64,000 nucleotides of DNA from Symbiodinium natans (lineage: Eukaryota; Sar; Dinophyceae; Suessiales; Symbiodiniaceae): the NCBI GenBank assembly GCA_905221605.1, contig CAJNDS010000497.1, forward strand, positions 35,001 through 99,000. Direction: 5' to 3'. The notes under the pieces were generated by a model. That model saw only the letters and a list, made by a program, of their open reading frames with translations, was not told the origin of the DNA and searched no databases. This document shows positions 11,801 to 21,261 of the stretch, piece by piece. The stretch's first letter is position 1. Each line of letters starts with the position of its first letter. Made by a program: the position numbers and the translations under genes.

Positions 11801-14455
11801 TTCCCGTGGCCCGCACAGGTCACTGCCGCAATGCTAGGCCTCTTCGAGACCCTCACGCTGACCCCTGTCTTGACCTCCATCGACTCCGCAGCACAGTGCT
11901 TAGCCCAGGCGGGGGTTGCCTTGAGAAAAGCACTTTTGGGTGTGGGGAGTCTTGCAGCCTTGCAGAGGCCTCAACTTCCTGGCTCTCTTCCCAGAGCACG
12001 GGCCCGAGCATAGCCGTCGGGGTGTACTACCTCATCCTGCCGGTGCTGGTGATTCTGGGCATCCTGCTTCTGGCTTTGCTGGTGGTGCATGTCCTGGTAC
12101 CTTTGGGCAAGCGCCTGGGCATCGCCTTTAACGACGCTGGACGCCGCCATCTAAAGAAGGCCAAGGCTATGAGAAGTCTGCGCGAGGCAGTGGATCAGAT
12201 GCTTGGCGAGGCCTTTCCCAACATGTCCGACATTCCTGCTGTGGCTCCGACATCGAAGGCTCCTGTCACCTTCTCTTGGGTGGACCTGGAGCGCTCGGGC
12301 GCCCTGCATTTCCACAGCGAGGCTCAGGTGCAGCAGGCAGCGGAGGACCTGGACGCCTTCCTCTGCAGAGCGGTGGCCGCATCCCGGGAGCTCCTGGTGC
12401 GGGCTTGCGCAGCCCGAGCGGCCCGAGCAGCCCGAGGTCCGCAGGAGGCCGAGGTGCAGGTGCAGCAGGTGCACGAGGAGCTTTCGCAGGCCAGGCCCAC
12501 CCGGACCCAGAGAGTTACTTACTTGTCTGCGATTTTCAGGGATGTCCCGCTTGTTGCAGGCAGATCTGCGGCCTTTTCTGACGACTAATTTCGCCATGCA
12601 ATTCGAGAATTTCGCCAGCATGCTGGATCTGGTCGTGGATGAAGTGCGGACCGGCGGCAACCTCCCCAGCGCTGAGGCATCCAAGGAAGCCTCGGAACAC
12701 TCCGAATCCGAAGAGAACGACGCAGAGCAGCATCTGGAGGGCTCAGAGCACGTTTGCGGTCGGGAGGCGGCCGAAGACACTTTGCGGACTATAGGTATCG
12801 ACCTTGTGTCCTCTCCTCAGACATGTTATGCCTGAGCAAGTCATGATGAATACTGCGCCGGCCAGAACTCGGTTTCTGTGGGGGAGCACTCTTGAATGCG
12901 CCGAGGCCATGCGACATATGCGACATGCAGATTGCGGCATCAGAGCAGGACTTCAGCCACGTGGATACGGTGCCGCGCTGAAAACGACACTCATTGTAGC
13001 CCAGCCTTAGCCAGATCCGCCTGCCCACCTGGGATGTTTTTGATTTGCAGGTGGTGGAGACCCTTGATTTCGGGCTCTTCTCAGCGACACCACGCTTGGG
13101 CGAGCTCTTGAGCCAGAGCCTCCCTGTGGTTTGGGTGAGCCTGGTCTCCTTGTGGCCTGGGCTATTGTCCATCTTCCTGCAGATGATCTGGTGCATTCCA
13201 GTTCCGGAGGACGAGGTCATCGTGAACCGCCTGCTGCCCAACCCTTCCGTCATCTGCTGGTCTGATGAGCACTTTGTTTCAGCCAGCATCGCGATTGCTG
13301 GGCTTGTGATTTGGTGCCTGGGCATCCCGCTGACGCTGGCTGTCATGCTGCTACGCATCCCAGATAGACAGGCTTCAGAGAACTTCAGGCCGGTGAGAGA
13401 GCCCTCGTCCCTAAAAACCAGGGAGAGAGAGAAAGCGAGAGCGGGCCGGAAGGCGCTTCGGCTACTTCTTCCAGGGTCTGGAGCGGAAGTTTTGGTGGTG
13501 GGACCTCCTCGTAAAACGTTTGGACATGGCCTCAGACGCTGTGACGCTGATCTGCTGAACGCCAGCGCTCGCAAGACTTGTGACGCGTCTGTGAACAGAT
13601 AAGGACGTGGCCTTGATGATGCTTCTCACCTACACTTCCGTCGTGCCGGATCCGAAGGGCAAGCTCATGCTCTTCCCCACCCTCTCCGGCTTCCAGGCGC
13701 CGAAGCCCGACTGCAGCCACAACATATGATCCCGACTTCGCTTGTTCGTGACGGGACTCCCGGGACACTGCAAAGGCAAAGTCTGAGGCTCACGTAGTGC
13801 CTCGAGGGTGCTGTTCGGTCGAAGCTTCCCCACGAGTCGGCGAATGCTTGCCCGACAGTTTGCACATCGAGCGCACTCGGCTCATCCAACCACGTGCCCT
13901 CCCCCACAACTCGACGTTCAAAGCGCATTGCCACGGGTTCGGAAGACGTCGGATGGCTTGCGCATGCTTGCGCTGTCGACCGTTTTGAGGTAACGATGCG
14001 TCGCTGTCGTCGAATCGGCCGCATCTGGACCCCAAGCCTTGAACGTTTCAAGCTGTTGCCCGTGCAGGTCTTTTTGGCAGCCTGGGTCAAGCCATACGCG
14101 AACGATCAAGCCGAAATCCTTGACGTTGTGGAGGCCATCGGTGCATATTGAACTCGCTGTGCTGAGTCGGAGCTGGGCCGCAGGTGACACTGTCCATGAT
14201 CCGCTTCCTGCTCTTCTCTGCCGTGGCATCACTTCTCATTCTGCAGCCACCGGCAGCAACTACGCACGCGTCACTCTGCTGAAGCCATGCAAACCTCGCC
14301 TGCGTAATCACGCTTAGCCCTACAGTTCTACGCTTTAAACCTCGAAAGGGTCGCCTACTTGCTCCTTGTGGTCATTGTGCTGGCGCTCCTGTACCTCTTC
14401 ACTCACTTCACTGCTCAGGACCGTGGTTTTCGCTCGGTCTCAGAAAGTACGTTCT
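3344..14455 (+). CDS. Multi-exon gene for a giant modular surface/membrane protein (MAM-RCC1-SRCR-kelch-GCC2/GCC3-multi-TM)
   Basis: Successive exons on one strand encode, in order: MAM domains, seven RCC1-type repeats, one SRCR domain, six kelch repeats, two Cys domains with an LCWC motif, many GCC2/GCC3 Cys-rich repeats and several membrane helices. Clean introns that restore the domain reading include 6314-6394 (GC donor), 6687-6751 (GC), 7199-7264 (GT), 7702-7803 (GC), 9496-9587 (GT) and 9683-9790 (GC), all with AG|G acceptors. The likely product is a large plasma-membrane protein with an adhesive ectodomain. Its ligand is unknown. Frame breaks that I cannot explain by introns lie near 5325, 9957 and 10862, so the copy may be decaying or the assembly may carry indels. 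The first exon and the exact ends are not resolved. The domain calls are firm; treating everything as a single gene is inference from continuity and strand. Confidence 0.65.
5839..7430 (+). CDS. RCC1-like beta-propeller exons (seven repeats)
   Basis: Seven copies of the RCC1-type signature G-x-x-H-x-C-A-x-L followed by KCWG/KCFG and a GxLG turn are visible near 5866, 6052, 6232, 6493, 6672, 6918 and 7162. This is enough for one complete seven-bladed propeller. Most repeats carry the insert GEMG or SEM-x-x-LPAVDLG, typical of the RCC1 variant found in secreted and surface proteins rather than the nuclear Ran exchange factor. Introns with restored reading are 6314-6394, 6687-6751 and 7199-7264. 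Another probably lies between about 6985 and 7050, but its donor is unclear. The first listed intron is 81 nt and contains no stop in the flanking frame, so it can be mistaken for coding sequence. Confidence 0.85.
7440..7701 (+). CDS. SRCR (scavenger receptor Cys-rich) domain exon
   Basis: The exon reads VCDDGVND, VACRDLGL, a G-x-x-G stretch, ILADNVRCTGTE, SLRNCSF, W and HDCAPEEA. It is completed after the 7702-7803 intron by GVEC. These are the ordered landmarks of an SRCR domain. The conserved cysteines and the terminal acidic-GVEC motif are only correct if the intron is removed with a GC donor (exon end GCCGCAG, intron GCCACT) and an AG|G acceptor. SRCR domains are extracellular ligand-binding modules and are abundant in symbiotic dinoflagellates. 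Confidence 0.88.
7804..9360 (+). CDS. Kelch propeller followed by two LCWC-type Cys domains
   Basis: Six kelch repeats follow the SRCR domain. Each has a W-D/x-P-x-x-x-x-x-L-x-x-FGG core (for example MLVFGGWSG near 8372 and LLSFGGFN near 8704) preceded by an R-x-x-HxA segment. They run from about 7850 to 8765. Then come two related segments of about 90 residues, at about 8795-9040 and 9065-9360. Each begins G-R-[ND]-C and each contains LCWC followed by a further Cys and an acidic-F-x-V strand. I do not recognise a named family for this pair. The whole stretch is one uninterrupted exon, which ends at 9495. Confidence 0.82.
9361..10975 (+). CDS. GCC2/GCC3-type cysteine-rich repeat exons
   Basis: Repeats of the form C-x-C-x-x-G-[FY]-[FY] … C-x-x-C-x-x-G-x-[FY] run through this segment, for example CPPGEYS, CTCMPGFF, CPVGFFKG, CLPGEYKE, CLCLPGFYA, CEPCQPGRYKP and CFCMPGFYA. 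These match GCC2/GCC3 (ephrin-receptor-like) repeats of extracellular stalks. Introns 9496-9587 (GT) and 9683-9790 (GC) rejoin the repeats in frame. Two breaks remain: near 9957 the reading moves by one base between two repeats, and near 10862 it moves again just before FLCGECPAGW. No intron consensus fits either break, so they look like 1-nt indels. Confidence 0.78.
11720..12835 (+). CDS. First membrane segment and cytoplasmic coil of the surface protein (exons)
   Basis: A WP-containing segment with a following FETLTL stretch near 11800-11910 is followed, after a frame change that an intron probably explains, by a strong membrane helix at about 12016-12105 (YYLILPVLVILGILLLALL). A basic cytosolic stretch, an Ala/Glu/Arg-rich helical region (12280-12540) and an acidic stretch in another frame (12590-12780) follow. 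The order, Cys-rich ectodomain then membrane helix then charged loop, is what GCC2/GCC3 membrane proteins of alveolates show. Exon joins here are not resolved. The 10990-11715 stretch before this contains no recognisable coding sequence and is presumably intronic. Confidence 0.55.
13045..14455 (+). CDS. C-terminal multi-pass membrane exons of the surface protein
   Basis: Hydrophobic segments occur at about 13129-13198 (VWVSLVSLWPGLLSIFLQ), 13282-13352 (IAIAGLVIWCLGIPLTLAVM), 14198-14250 and 14350-14403 (AYLLLVVIVLALLYLF). Between them lie RFGYFFQGLERKFWWWDLL (about 13456-13515), LLTYTSVVPDPKGK (about 13620-13665) and VFLAAWVKPYAND (about 14068-14106). This W-rich motif and the T-Y-T/P-D-x-K loop are, from memory, typical of the multi-pass tail of GCC2/GCC3 proteins in protists. 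The pieces lie in different frames, so several short introns are required. I did not fix their edges, and the stop codon is uncertain. Confidence 0.6.
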
Positions 14456-14667
14456 AGAATGCTCTCGCTTAAGAAGCAGGTTATGGGTATTTGCGGTGAC
14501 CGAGATTCATGCAACAGGGTTTTGGTCCTCAGCGCCTGAGAGGAGTAGCTGTAAGCACAACCACCATGCACTCGACTTGTCATTGTCGCAAGATGCGTGC
14601 TAGTCCAGGACAAGTCCAGCCCAAAGCCTACATCCTGCGCCCCTTGACCCGTACGAAGACTTAAATA

Positions 14668-14961
14668 ACCCCAAGCCCAAAGCCCAAAACCCTGAACCCC
14701 AAAACCCCAACCCCAACCCCCAACCCAAAAAGACTGGTTTGGCAGTTTGGCAGGTGCTCCGAGAAGCACAAACTGGGCCCAGTCCCTCCAAAACGAGCTC
14801 GTTGTTCCTGAGATCTCTAGGCCATGAGATGTCGGTTTCAGGTTTGGGATGGGATTCAGTGTGTGGGTTTTGGGATGTCGGTTTAAGGTTTGGGGGCTAA
14901 GGTTTGGGATTCAGGGTGTGGGGCTTCCAGGTTTGGGTTTTGGAGGTTTAGGGTTTAGGAT
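14668..14961. repeat. Opposed pair of telomere-like degenerate tracts
   Basis: At 14668-14730 the top strand is C-rich with degenerate CCCAAAA/CCCTGAA steps. At about 14841-14961 it is G-rich with GGTTTAGG/GGTTTGGG steps. Both resemble the plant-type telomere repeat (TTTAGGG) known in dinoflagellates, but they are badly degenerate. They face each other across about 110 bp of unrelated DNA, giving an imperfect inverted repeat. Confidence 0.7.
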
Positions 14962-16748
14962 TCAGGAGTTGCGGCTTTGGGGTTTCTGGTTTTGGGGGGT
15001 TCATAGCGGAAGTGCTGCAGCGCTTCTGCGTGAGCATTCGCACTGCTGTGGTCCGGAGGTGCTGTCAAGGGCTTCGTCGTCGAAAAGGCTGTGCCTTTGT
15101 TCACAGAGGCGCAGCGAACGTCAGGAAGGATGAGCCCAAATTTCAGCTCACCCCTATCAAATCCTACGGGCCCAGATCGTGATTAATTTGCTGATGTTTC
15201 AGTCACGAGACAGAATACTGGACCTCTTGAAGCGCACAAGACTCGTGAACACGTGCTGCGCTCCATGATGACGAGTGGTGAAGATTGCTTCCGCTGTCTT
15301 AGCCAGCTGCCAGCTAGACAGATGATAAGACTTGATGCGGTAGTGCGGGTGTGGCCAAGTCCACATGGTTTTCTATCAATGTTTGCTGGTTTAAATTCAA
15401 GTGGTATGAGGCTTCATATTCGTTATCCGGCATCAAATGAATGTGAAGACCGACAGCATCGTAAGCAGTCTCGGGTTTGATGTTTGCAGACCAGAGGCTC
15501 GGGTGTAGACAGAGACAAATAGCCATATGCGGTTGAACAGGCCCCACCGCTGCTTGAGGAAGTGTGGTCTCGGGCTATGTTCAGGTGGTATCAGGTGGGC
15601 GGGAATCATCAGCGGATGCACATCTCCAACTCAACATGTCAGCAGTATTGTACATGCAGGTTCAATGCCCTGCGCAGCATTCCTATAGATCTTCATGGCG
15701 CCAACATCCTCCTGGCTCCCAAATCCGATCTACAACAGTCAGTCTTCCCGGATAAAGACACCCAGCTGATGCAGGCAGAGTCGGATTGTCTTGAGCTGAT
15801 CTGGTCTGTCTCGTCCGAAACGATCGCAGTCGCGACCCCGGCCGCTGATCCGAGGCCGGGTCCCTGCCTTTTGCAGCTTTAGAGTGCATCATAGTCTGCG
15901 GGGTTCAAGATCGCCAGTGGAGTAGACATCTTAGTATGGTGTTCGATCTTTGGCTTTTAGATTGCATGCCACCTTTTGAAAGTGTGATTGGGGCCAGGAA
16001 GCGATTGAGATCCTCCCTGAGAGAAACTCGTTGCTTGGACGAGGTGAAGCTACATTGTAAAGAATATAATATAGGCATATATCATACACTATCATATCTA
16101 TATCTGTCTTCATATTTAGTGCAAGTTCAAAGTGCAGGACGACATAAGATAGTAGCATGCTACAGTATAACATATAGTAAGATAGGTTAAACATATACTT
16201 ATCATACTATACACTTGTACATATGTAGACATGTTTTTTCCTCCATTTGGGAGCGAGAGAGTCTGACTCAGACGCGCCTAGCATACGAATTCTGGTGACC
16301 CTTTTTTCCGACTCTTCACATAGAAAGCCACATGCCTCGCACCAGTCTCTGGCACGCGGGAGAGCATGCCAGATGCCAAGGCACTCAAGCGAAACCGTGT
16401 GAGTTGACGCGGCCTCTGCACATTCAGCCAACGCAGCACGCGCAGCCTCCGCCCACAAGAGCGCCAGCGTGCCGACGGGGGATGCTGGTGTTGACCCTCC
16501 AGAGCGAGCTGGATCCCAGGTGGTGGGACCAAGCTTCTGCAGAAGGAGGGGCCGCTCAGGTTGAATCAAGGGCGGCCTGGAAGTGGCCATGCAGGAGATT
16601 GCAGGAGTCTGGTAGGGATGGCTCGTTGGAAGGACGGGTCCATCAGGAAAGATCTCCGCAGACGCGGCTGGATCAAGGAGAAGCAGCATGCTTTCTGCCG
16701 TTTCTGCATGCCAGCCGCTGCTGGGATGTATGTAGAGACATGCACATT

Positions 16749-16772
16749 ACATACATACATACATACATACAT
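16749..16772. repeat. (ACAT)n microsatellite
   Basis: Six perfect copies of the tetranucleotide ACAT. They sit in a wider zone, to about 17860, with interspersed degenerate relatives of the same step on both strands. Confidence 0.95.
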
Positions 16773-17879
16773 GGATATGGTTATGTGTACATCTGCACAT
16801 TTATGTATTTCTGTATACCTGTGTATCTGTATTTGTAGATACACATTTTTGCATGTATGTACGTATGTACATACACATATGTACCAGAGAAGTGTGTAAG
16901 ATTGTATATACAATCATAGGTGTGTGCAACATGTTATATGTAATAGTCACTGATTTTGAAGCATAGTTCATAATATATTCTGTATTGTTTGGATTTCGAA
17001 AGACATGACCCGAAGCGCAACAAAAGCTGCATGCGGCAAGCACCAACACACATACTGCAAGATAAGAAACAAAGACAAATGCGGACAGACGTTCATATGC
17101 ATGCACTCCTGGTGACATGATTCCGTGCGTCAAACATTCCGCAGGGTGTATATCCGAAGCAATACTGTTTACCGCGGTTAGAACTGCTTGGTAATTCCTT
17201 TTACGTATGTGTGAATGAACGTGCGTATGTATGCTTGTATGCTTTTTGGCATGTCTGCTCGATCTGCATGCCTTCTCAAAAACCAGAAGCGCACATACAT
17301 ACGTACACGTAAACGCATCTGCATGGGCATGTCAAACTCACCGGCAATCTCCCAAGGTGCCCGGACGTTGCGAAGGCTTCATCAGCTGAGCAAGTCAGTG
17401 TTGCGACATGGCCCCCACTTCCAGCAGGCGGTCCTCCTCAAGGCCCGCAGGAGCCTGTGTATCATCTTCGGCCACGCAATATAGCCGAAAAGTCACAGCA
17501 CTTAGCATGTACATATGCTTGTTCGCATGGATGCATCTCTACCTAAACTATGTATATACGTACCTTTACTTGCCTATCTCGTGTAGTATAAAAGGGCAAG
17601 TCTCTTGGCTGTATGTATGCGAGTTTACCACTGGATCGACGTTTCGGCTGCTGCGACATGTGCATGTTCTTTGACTGCATGTATACGTGTGCGAATGTGT
17701 TCATGTTTGCATGCATGTGTATGTATGTTTGTGCGTGCATGCCTGACTTCGGCAAAGTATGCGCAGTATGTAAGTGTATGAGGTAGATTTGAATGCACTT
17801 ATCGCTGTATGTATATGTTTGTGTCACGTACATGTATGTGCTGAAGCGCTTTTCTTGACACATATCAGGAGATCACCCA

Positions 17880-18525
17880 GGATTCGTGCTACAAGCCTTG
17901 ATTTCCAAACCACAAACTCCAAACCCTGAGCACTAAGCCCTCAAACCCTGAACCCTAAAACTTTAACACCCTGAACCCTAACCTCTAAAACCCTAAACCC
18001 TAAACCATCTGGTCGACTTTGCGCCATGGTTCGGTGTCTTATAGATGTGCAGTCTCATTTAGATAAAGAGGTAGGTAGTTTAGGGTATTAGGGTATTAGG
18101 GTAGTATATTCGGGTACAGGGTCTCAGGGTGGTTGATTTCATCAGGATAGATTGCCAGCATTTTGGGTAAGAGTGTTTATCATTGATTTTATCACATGGA
18201 GACGAACTTCACGACGCTTTCTGCTGACATCCGAAACGGACGGTCAGTGCAGCCTTGCGTCTGTCATCTTCAGACCCGGTTTGTAAAACCCCCTGCAGCC
18301 TCCAAACCCATGCGAAACCTGATGATGTACCTATTTCCCGGAACCTTAGTGTCCTAAAGCCCATACCGGAAGCCCTGAAACAAACCCTACACCATAATCT
18401 AGCACAAGTGCATCAGCTCTACTTGGATAAGGTCCCGTCGGATGCCCGAGTGGGTGTTAGTGGCTTGGAGAGCCAGTCGTGCCAGACCCTAAACCCAAAA
18501 TCCTAAACCCGAAGCCCTAAGCCAT
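17880..18525. repeat. Second set of telomere-like tracts, again in opposed orientation
   Basis: CCCTAAA-like steps occupy about 17890-18006, including consecutive CCCTAAACCCTAAACC. TTTAGGG-like steps (AGGGTATTAGGGTATTAGGG) occupy about 18076-18130. A further C-rich patch lies at 18484-18525. The arrangement of a C-rich tract, a short spacer and a G-rich tract repeats what is seen at 14668-14961. Confidence 0.75.
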
Positions 18526-18846
18526 CGAGACCAAGCTCGTAGAAACGAATGGCTAATCGTCAGACTTGGGCTTCTAAAGGAAGGCTCGAATGTACCTGGT
18601 TCTGGCTAAAAGCTCAGGGACCCCCAAAACTTCCACACGATTACAGTCTCCGTTGCATTCCCACTAATCCGCTAGAATGGTGTAGATTTTCTCCAAGAAC
18701 AGCCTTCAATCCTAAGCCCTAGTTGAAGAAATCTCCGTATCCGGGCCGCTAACAGCATCCCTCCGTTTTCAACATCACAACGGTCGCCAGAAATCTTGAA
18801 ACAGGTCGACGGTTTGAGATGCTAGAAGTTCCAAGGGTTCCGGGAA

Positions 18847-18848
18847 GA

Positions 18849-18882
<34 letters not shown>

Positions 18883-18892
18883 GGTGGTGGTG
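18847..18892. repeat. (GAT)n(GGT)n compound microsatellite
   Basis: About seven GAT triplets run directly into about eight GGT triplets. It lies just upstream of a long G-run. Confidence 0.95.
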
Positions 18893-18956
18893 AGGACTAT
18901 GACGAGTGCTACTGATTCTAATGTATCGCTAACGCGAAGCCGCCTCCCGACGGCAG

Positions 18957-19048
18957 GAAGGGAGGGGGGGAGGGGTGGGGGGGTTGGGGGCGGGGGGGGT
19001 GGGGGGGGGGGGGGGGGGGTGGGGGGGGGGGGGGTGGGGTGGAGGTGG
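18957..19048. repeat. Poly(G)-rich tract with potential to form G-quadruplexes
   Basis: About 90 bp are almost purely G on the top strand, broken by single A, T or C bases. The length and purity make the exact count unreliable. An open frame that reads poly-Gly through this tract is a composition artefact. Confidence 0.9.
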
Positions 19049-19569
19049 ATTTTCGCATCCGCCCCTGTACCTGGACCCAAATCCCCCCTGGTCCGGGCAC
19101 AACGACTGGACACAGGTCGATTACAGGGGGTACTGTACCCATTCCGGGCCAAAAAAACCTGCCCGCACTGTGTCGGCGGAGCGCGGCGCCCTGGGATACA
19201 CTTCCTAGTGTTCAGACTTGGATCTAAACGCCTCAGGCCTCCGGCCTCGGCGGATTGGGACCTGATACCACGCGTTGAGTTGGCCGATGCCGTCCCGCCT
19301 TTGAAGGCCAACGAGGAGCTCACCACCTTGTGGCTGCAGCTTGGTCAGAAGAAGCTGCCTTCCTATCGACATGCCTGTGCTCTTGCGACAGCACACAAAT
19401 CGCTGCCACAATCGCTGTTGACAAGTGGACTGTGTGCTTCATGGATGGAGCAGCTCGAAGCACTTGCCTGTAAAGATGGGCCCCTCACATGCAGGCCCAG
19501 TGATATTGAGCAAGCAGTGCAACTCCTGGTCAAGATGTCCTCGGATGATGCAGTGCTCTTGATCCAGTA

Positions 19570-19798
19570 CGTCATGACACTGTGCGACGAACAAATGCAG
19601 CCGCAGGAGTACGCAGAGTTGTGAGATCCGATTTGTATGCCATGGTTTTAACTTCCATCTCAAACTCTCTGCCATGGTGCGACACGGTGGGCATCAGGTG
19701 TCCCCTCAACTGGAGGCCACGTGATGGCAACCAGGAGGCGGATCGAATCGCGAAGGGCATCTTCTCAGGTTTAAGCGAGGACCGTCAATGCAGGTGAG
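19570..19798 (+). pseudogene. Possible C-terminal relic of a reverse-transcriptase-type protein
   Basis: One frame reads LNWRPRDGNQEADRIAKG near 19700-19757. The core P-R-x-x-N-x-E-A-D-x-x-x-x-G resembles the RNase H-like tail motif of dinoflagellate retroelement proteins (W-x-P-R-x-x-N-x-x-A-D). No polymerase motifs are nearby. The preceding frame (about 19200-19624), with helical, Leu/Gln-rich sequence, may or may not belong to it. I treat this as a decayed fragment; the match is one short motif only. Confidence 0.3.
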
Positions 19799-19799
19799 A

Positions 19800-20049
19800 C
19801 GGAGTGCGACACCTCAACGTCGAAAGGGGAGTCTTGCTCTCCGCATCTCCTCTTTTCTTGTTTTAAACGAGCGGTGACTGTGCAGCAGGCTGTGCGGGAC
19901 AAAACAAGGTTCGAGTCTTCTTCGTGCTTTTCCTCCCACCCACCCCCGAGGCTTTTGAGTGCAGCTCCTAAACACGTTTGACCCCATGCAATATGCACTT
20001 TCTATCCTGTTTGGAATAAAGAGACGACCACACACGAGAGACGATATTA

Positions 20050-20120
<71 letters not shown>

Positions 20121-20514
20121 TATGACAACGAATGAAGGGGTGGAATGAAGAACAATAGTTACATGAAGTCACGGAGGAGAAACGAAAGAGGCGACGATGA
20201 AGATGATGAGAAAGATGAAGGATGAGTATATAATGAAGGATCAGGCAAGGACTGATAGAACGGATACGGCGAAGACACGGATATGAACGAAGCAGGAGAC
20301 GAGATGAAGAAACGAAAGAGGCGGGACACATGATACCGGGCATGACCCAGAACCAACCCCGAGTATGACCCCAGACCCCGCCCCAGAACCAGCCTTTTTA
20401 CGAGTTCTGGCCCCTCGCCCGAATTGCTGGCTGACGTGCTGGCGAACGAATGCACGAGTAGGGGTTGGGGCGTCTGCGCAGTGTGACATTCGCAGTCGAT
20501 GTGGTCTGAGCATG
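19800..20514. other. No gene recognised; contains a long TTA microsatellite
   Basis: A (TTA)n run at 20045-20121 is the only clear structure. The remainder is low-complexity purine-rich sequence at 20125-20340 and unremarkable DNA. Confidence 0.6.
20045..20121. repeat. (TTA)n microsatellite
   Basis: About 25 nearly perfect TTA triplets. Confidence 0.95.
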
Positions 20515-20890
20515 CGGCCAAACTCTCAAACTCTCAGATTCGTGCCGTTCGAACTTTCAAGCCGCAAATCGTGCTTCAAAGTTTCAGCCGTCGAGCTTTC
20601 AAACTCGTACGGCTTTCGAACTTTCAAACTCCGAGCTTTCTGGACGCTTCAAACTTTCGATCTCTCATATTTCGAAACTCTCAAGCTCCGAAACTCCGAA
20701 ACCCCAAAGGCTCTCGAATTCCAAACTCAACTTCGATGAAACTTTCGAAATCGAAACCCGCTCTTGTCGTGTTTGCCTTAGGTTCACGGACTAGGCTTCA
20801 AACTTTCAAACTCGATTTCGCTTCCGAATTTCGAGCACTAAGCAACCTTCAAACTTCAAACTTTCGATCTCCGTGCCGTTCCTCGTTCTC
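20515..20890. repeat. Degenerate minisatellite based on CTTTCAAACTC
   Basis: Some 375 bp consist of loosely repeated steps such as ACTTTCAA, CTCTCAAACTC and TTTCGAAACTC. The unit length drifts between about 9 and 14 bp. Open frames through it are side effects of the repeat. Confidence 0.75.
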
Positions 20891-21013
20891 ATTCTTCAGA
20901 GTTCGAAGTTTTGAAGCACCAGAGTAACAATGGTGTTGCAGCGTTTCAAGCTCTCAACGGTTCAAAGTTAGAAAAAACAAGTACTCGTGACTCATATCCC
21001 ATGTTTGAACCGT

Positions 21014-21261
21014 GCAGAGCTTGCTTCAAACCTGTGAGCCTTTCGATCATGCGAGCAATGTTGGCAAATGGAGGGCTGTCCCCCCAACCCTCCCGCTGTT
21101 TTAAGTTTTTGAGCCGCGCAAAGCTTGCTTCACAGCGTGTGAACCTTTTTGAAAGCCATCTTGCGAGCATTGTGTTTGCAACCCAACCCCCCCCTGCTTT
21201 TTACGTTTTTGAGTCGCTCAAGCTTGCTTCAAAGCGTATGAATCCTTTTGAAAACTATCAT
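21014..21261. repeat. Satellite units of about 105 bp; the third is interrupted by the LINE
   Basis: Unit a runs about 21014-21120 and unit b about 21121-21220, each starting near AGCTTGCTTCA and ending near GTTTTTGAG-x-CGC. Unit c starts at 21221 and breaks off at 21261. The missing half (GCGAGCATTGTGTTTGCAA and onward) reappears at 42582, immediately after the LINE and its target duplication. This gives an independent definition of the insertion point. Confidence 0.85.
21249..21261. repeat. Left copy of the LINE target-site duplication
   Basis: TGAAAACTATCAT, identical to 42569-42581. It belongs to the satellite unit c, whose consensus in units a and b has related sequence at the same position. 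Confidence 0.85.

Larger units (their letters stand above)
14456..19200. other. Gene-poor interval rich in simple and telomere-like repeats
   Basis: Apart from the repeat tracts listed separately I recognise no gene. Short coding-looking stretches exist, such as a WIKEKQHAFCRFC reading near 16640-16710, but none shows a domain or a supported exon structure. The 16740-17860 part is dominated by degenerate four-base steps of the CATA/TGTA type. The 15000-16700 part shows nothing I can name. Confidence 0.5.

Noticed and set aside
12789-13574. 261-codon minus-strand frame
   Set aside because: It crosses + strand membrane exons and shows no recognisable motif.
16207-16689. Minus-strand 160-codon frame
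   Set aside because: Some Cys/Trp content looks protein-like, but no domain, splice context or conserved motif supports it.
16740-17860. CRISPR-like or regularly spaced array
   Set aside because: The repeated CATA/TGTA steps are simple-sequence drift with no constant repeat or spacer length.
18848-19200. Open frame through the GAT/GGT and poly(G) tracts
   Set aside because: The reading is poly-Met/Val/Gly produced by the repeats; it gives no evidence of a gene.
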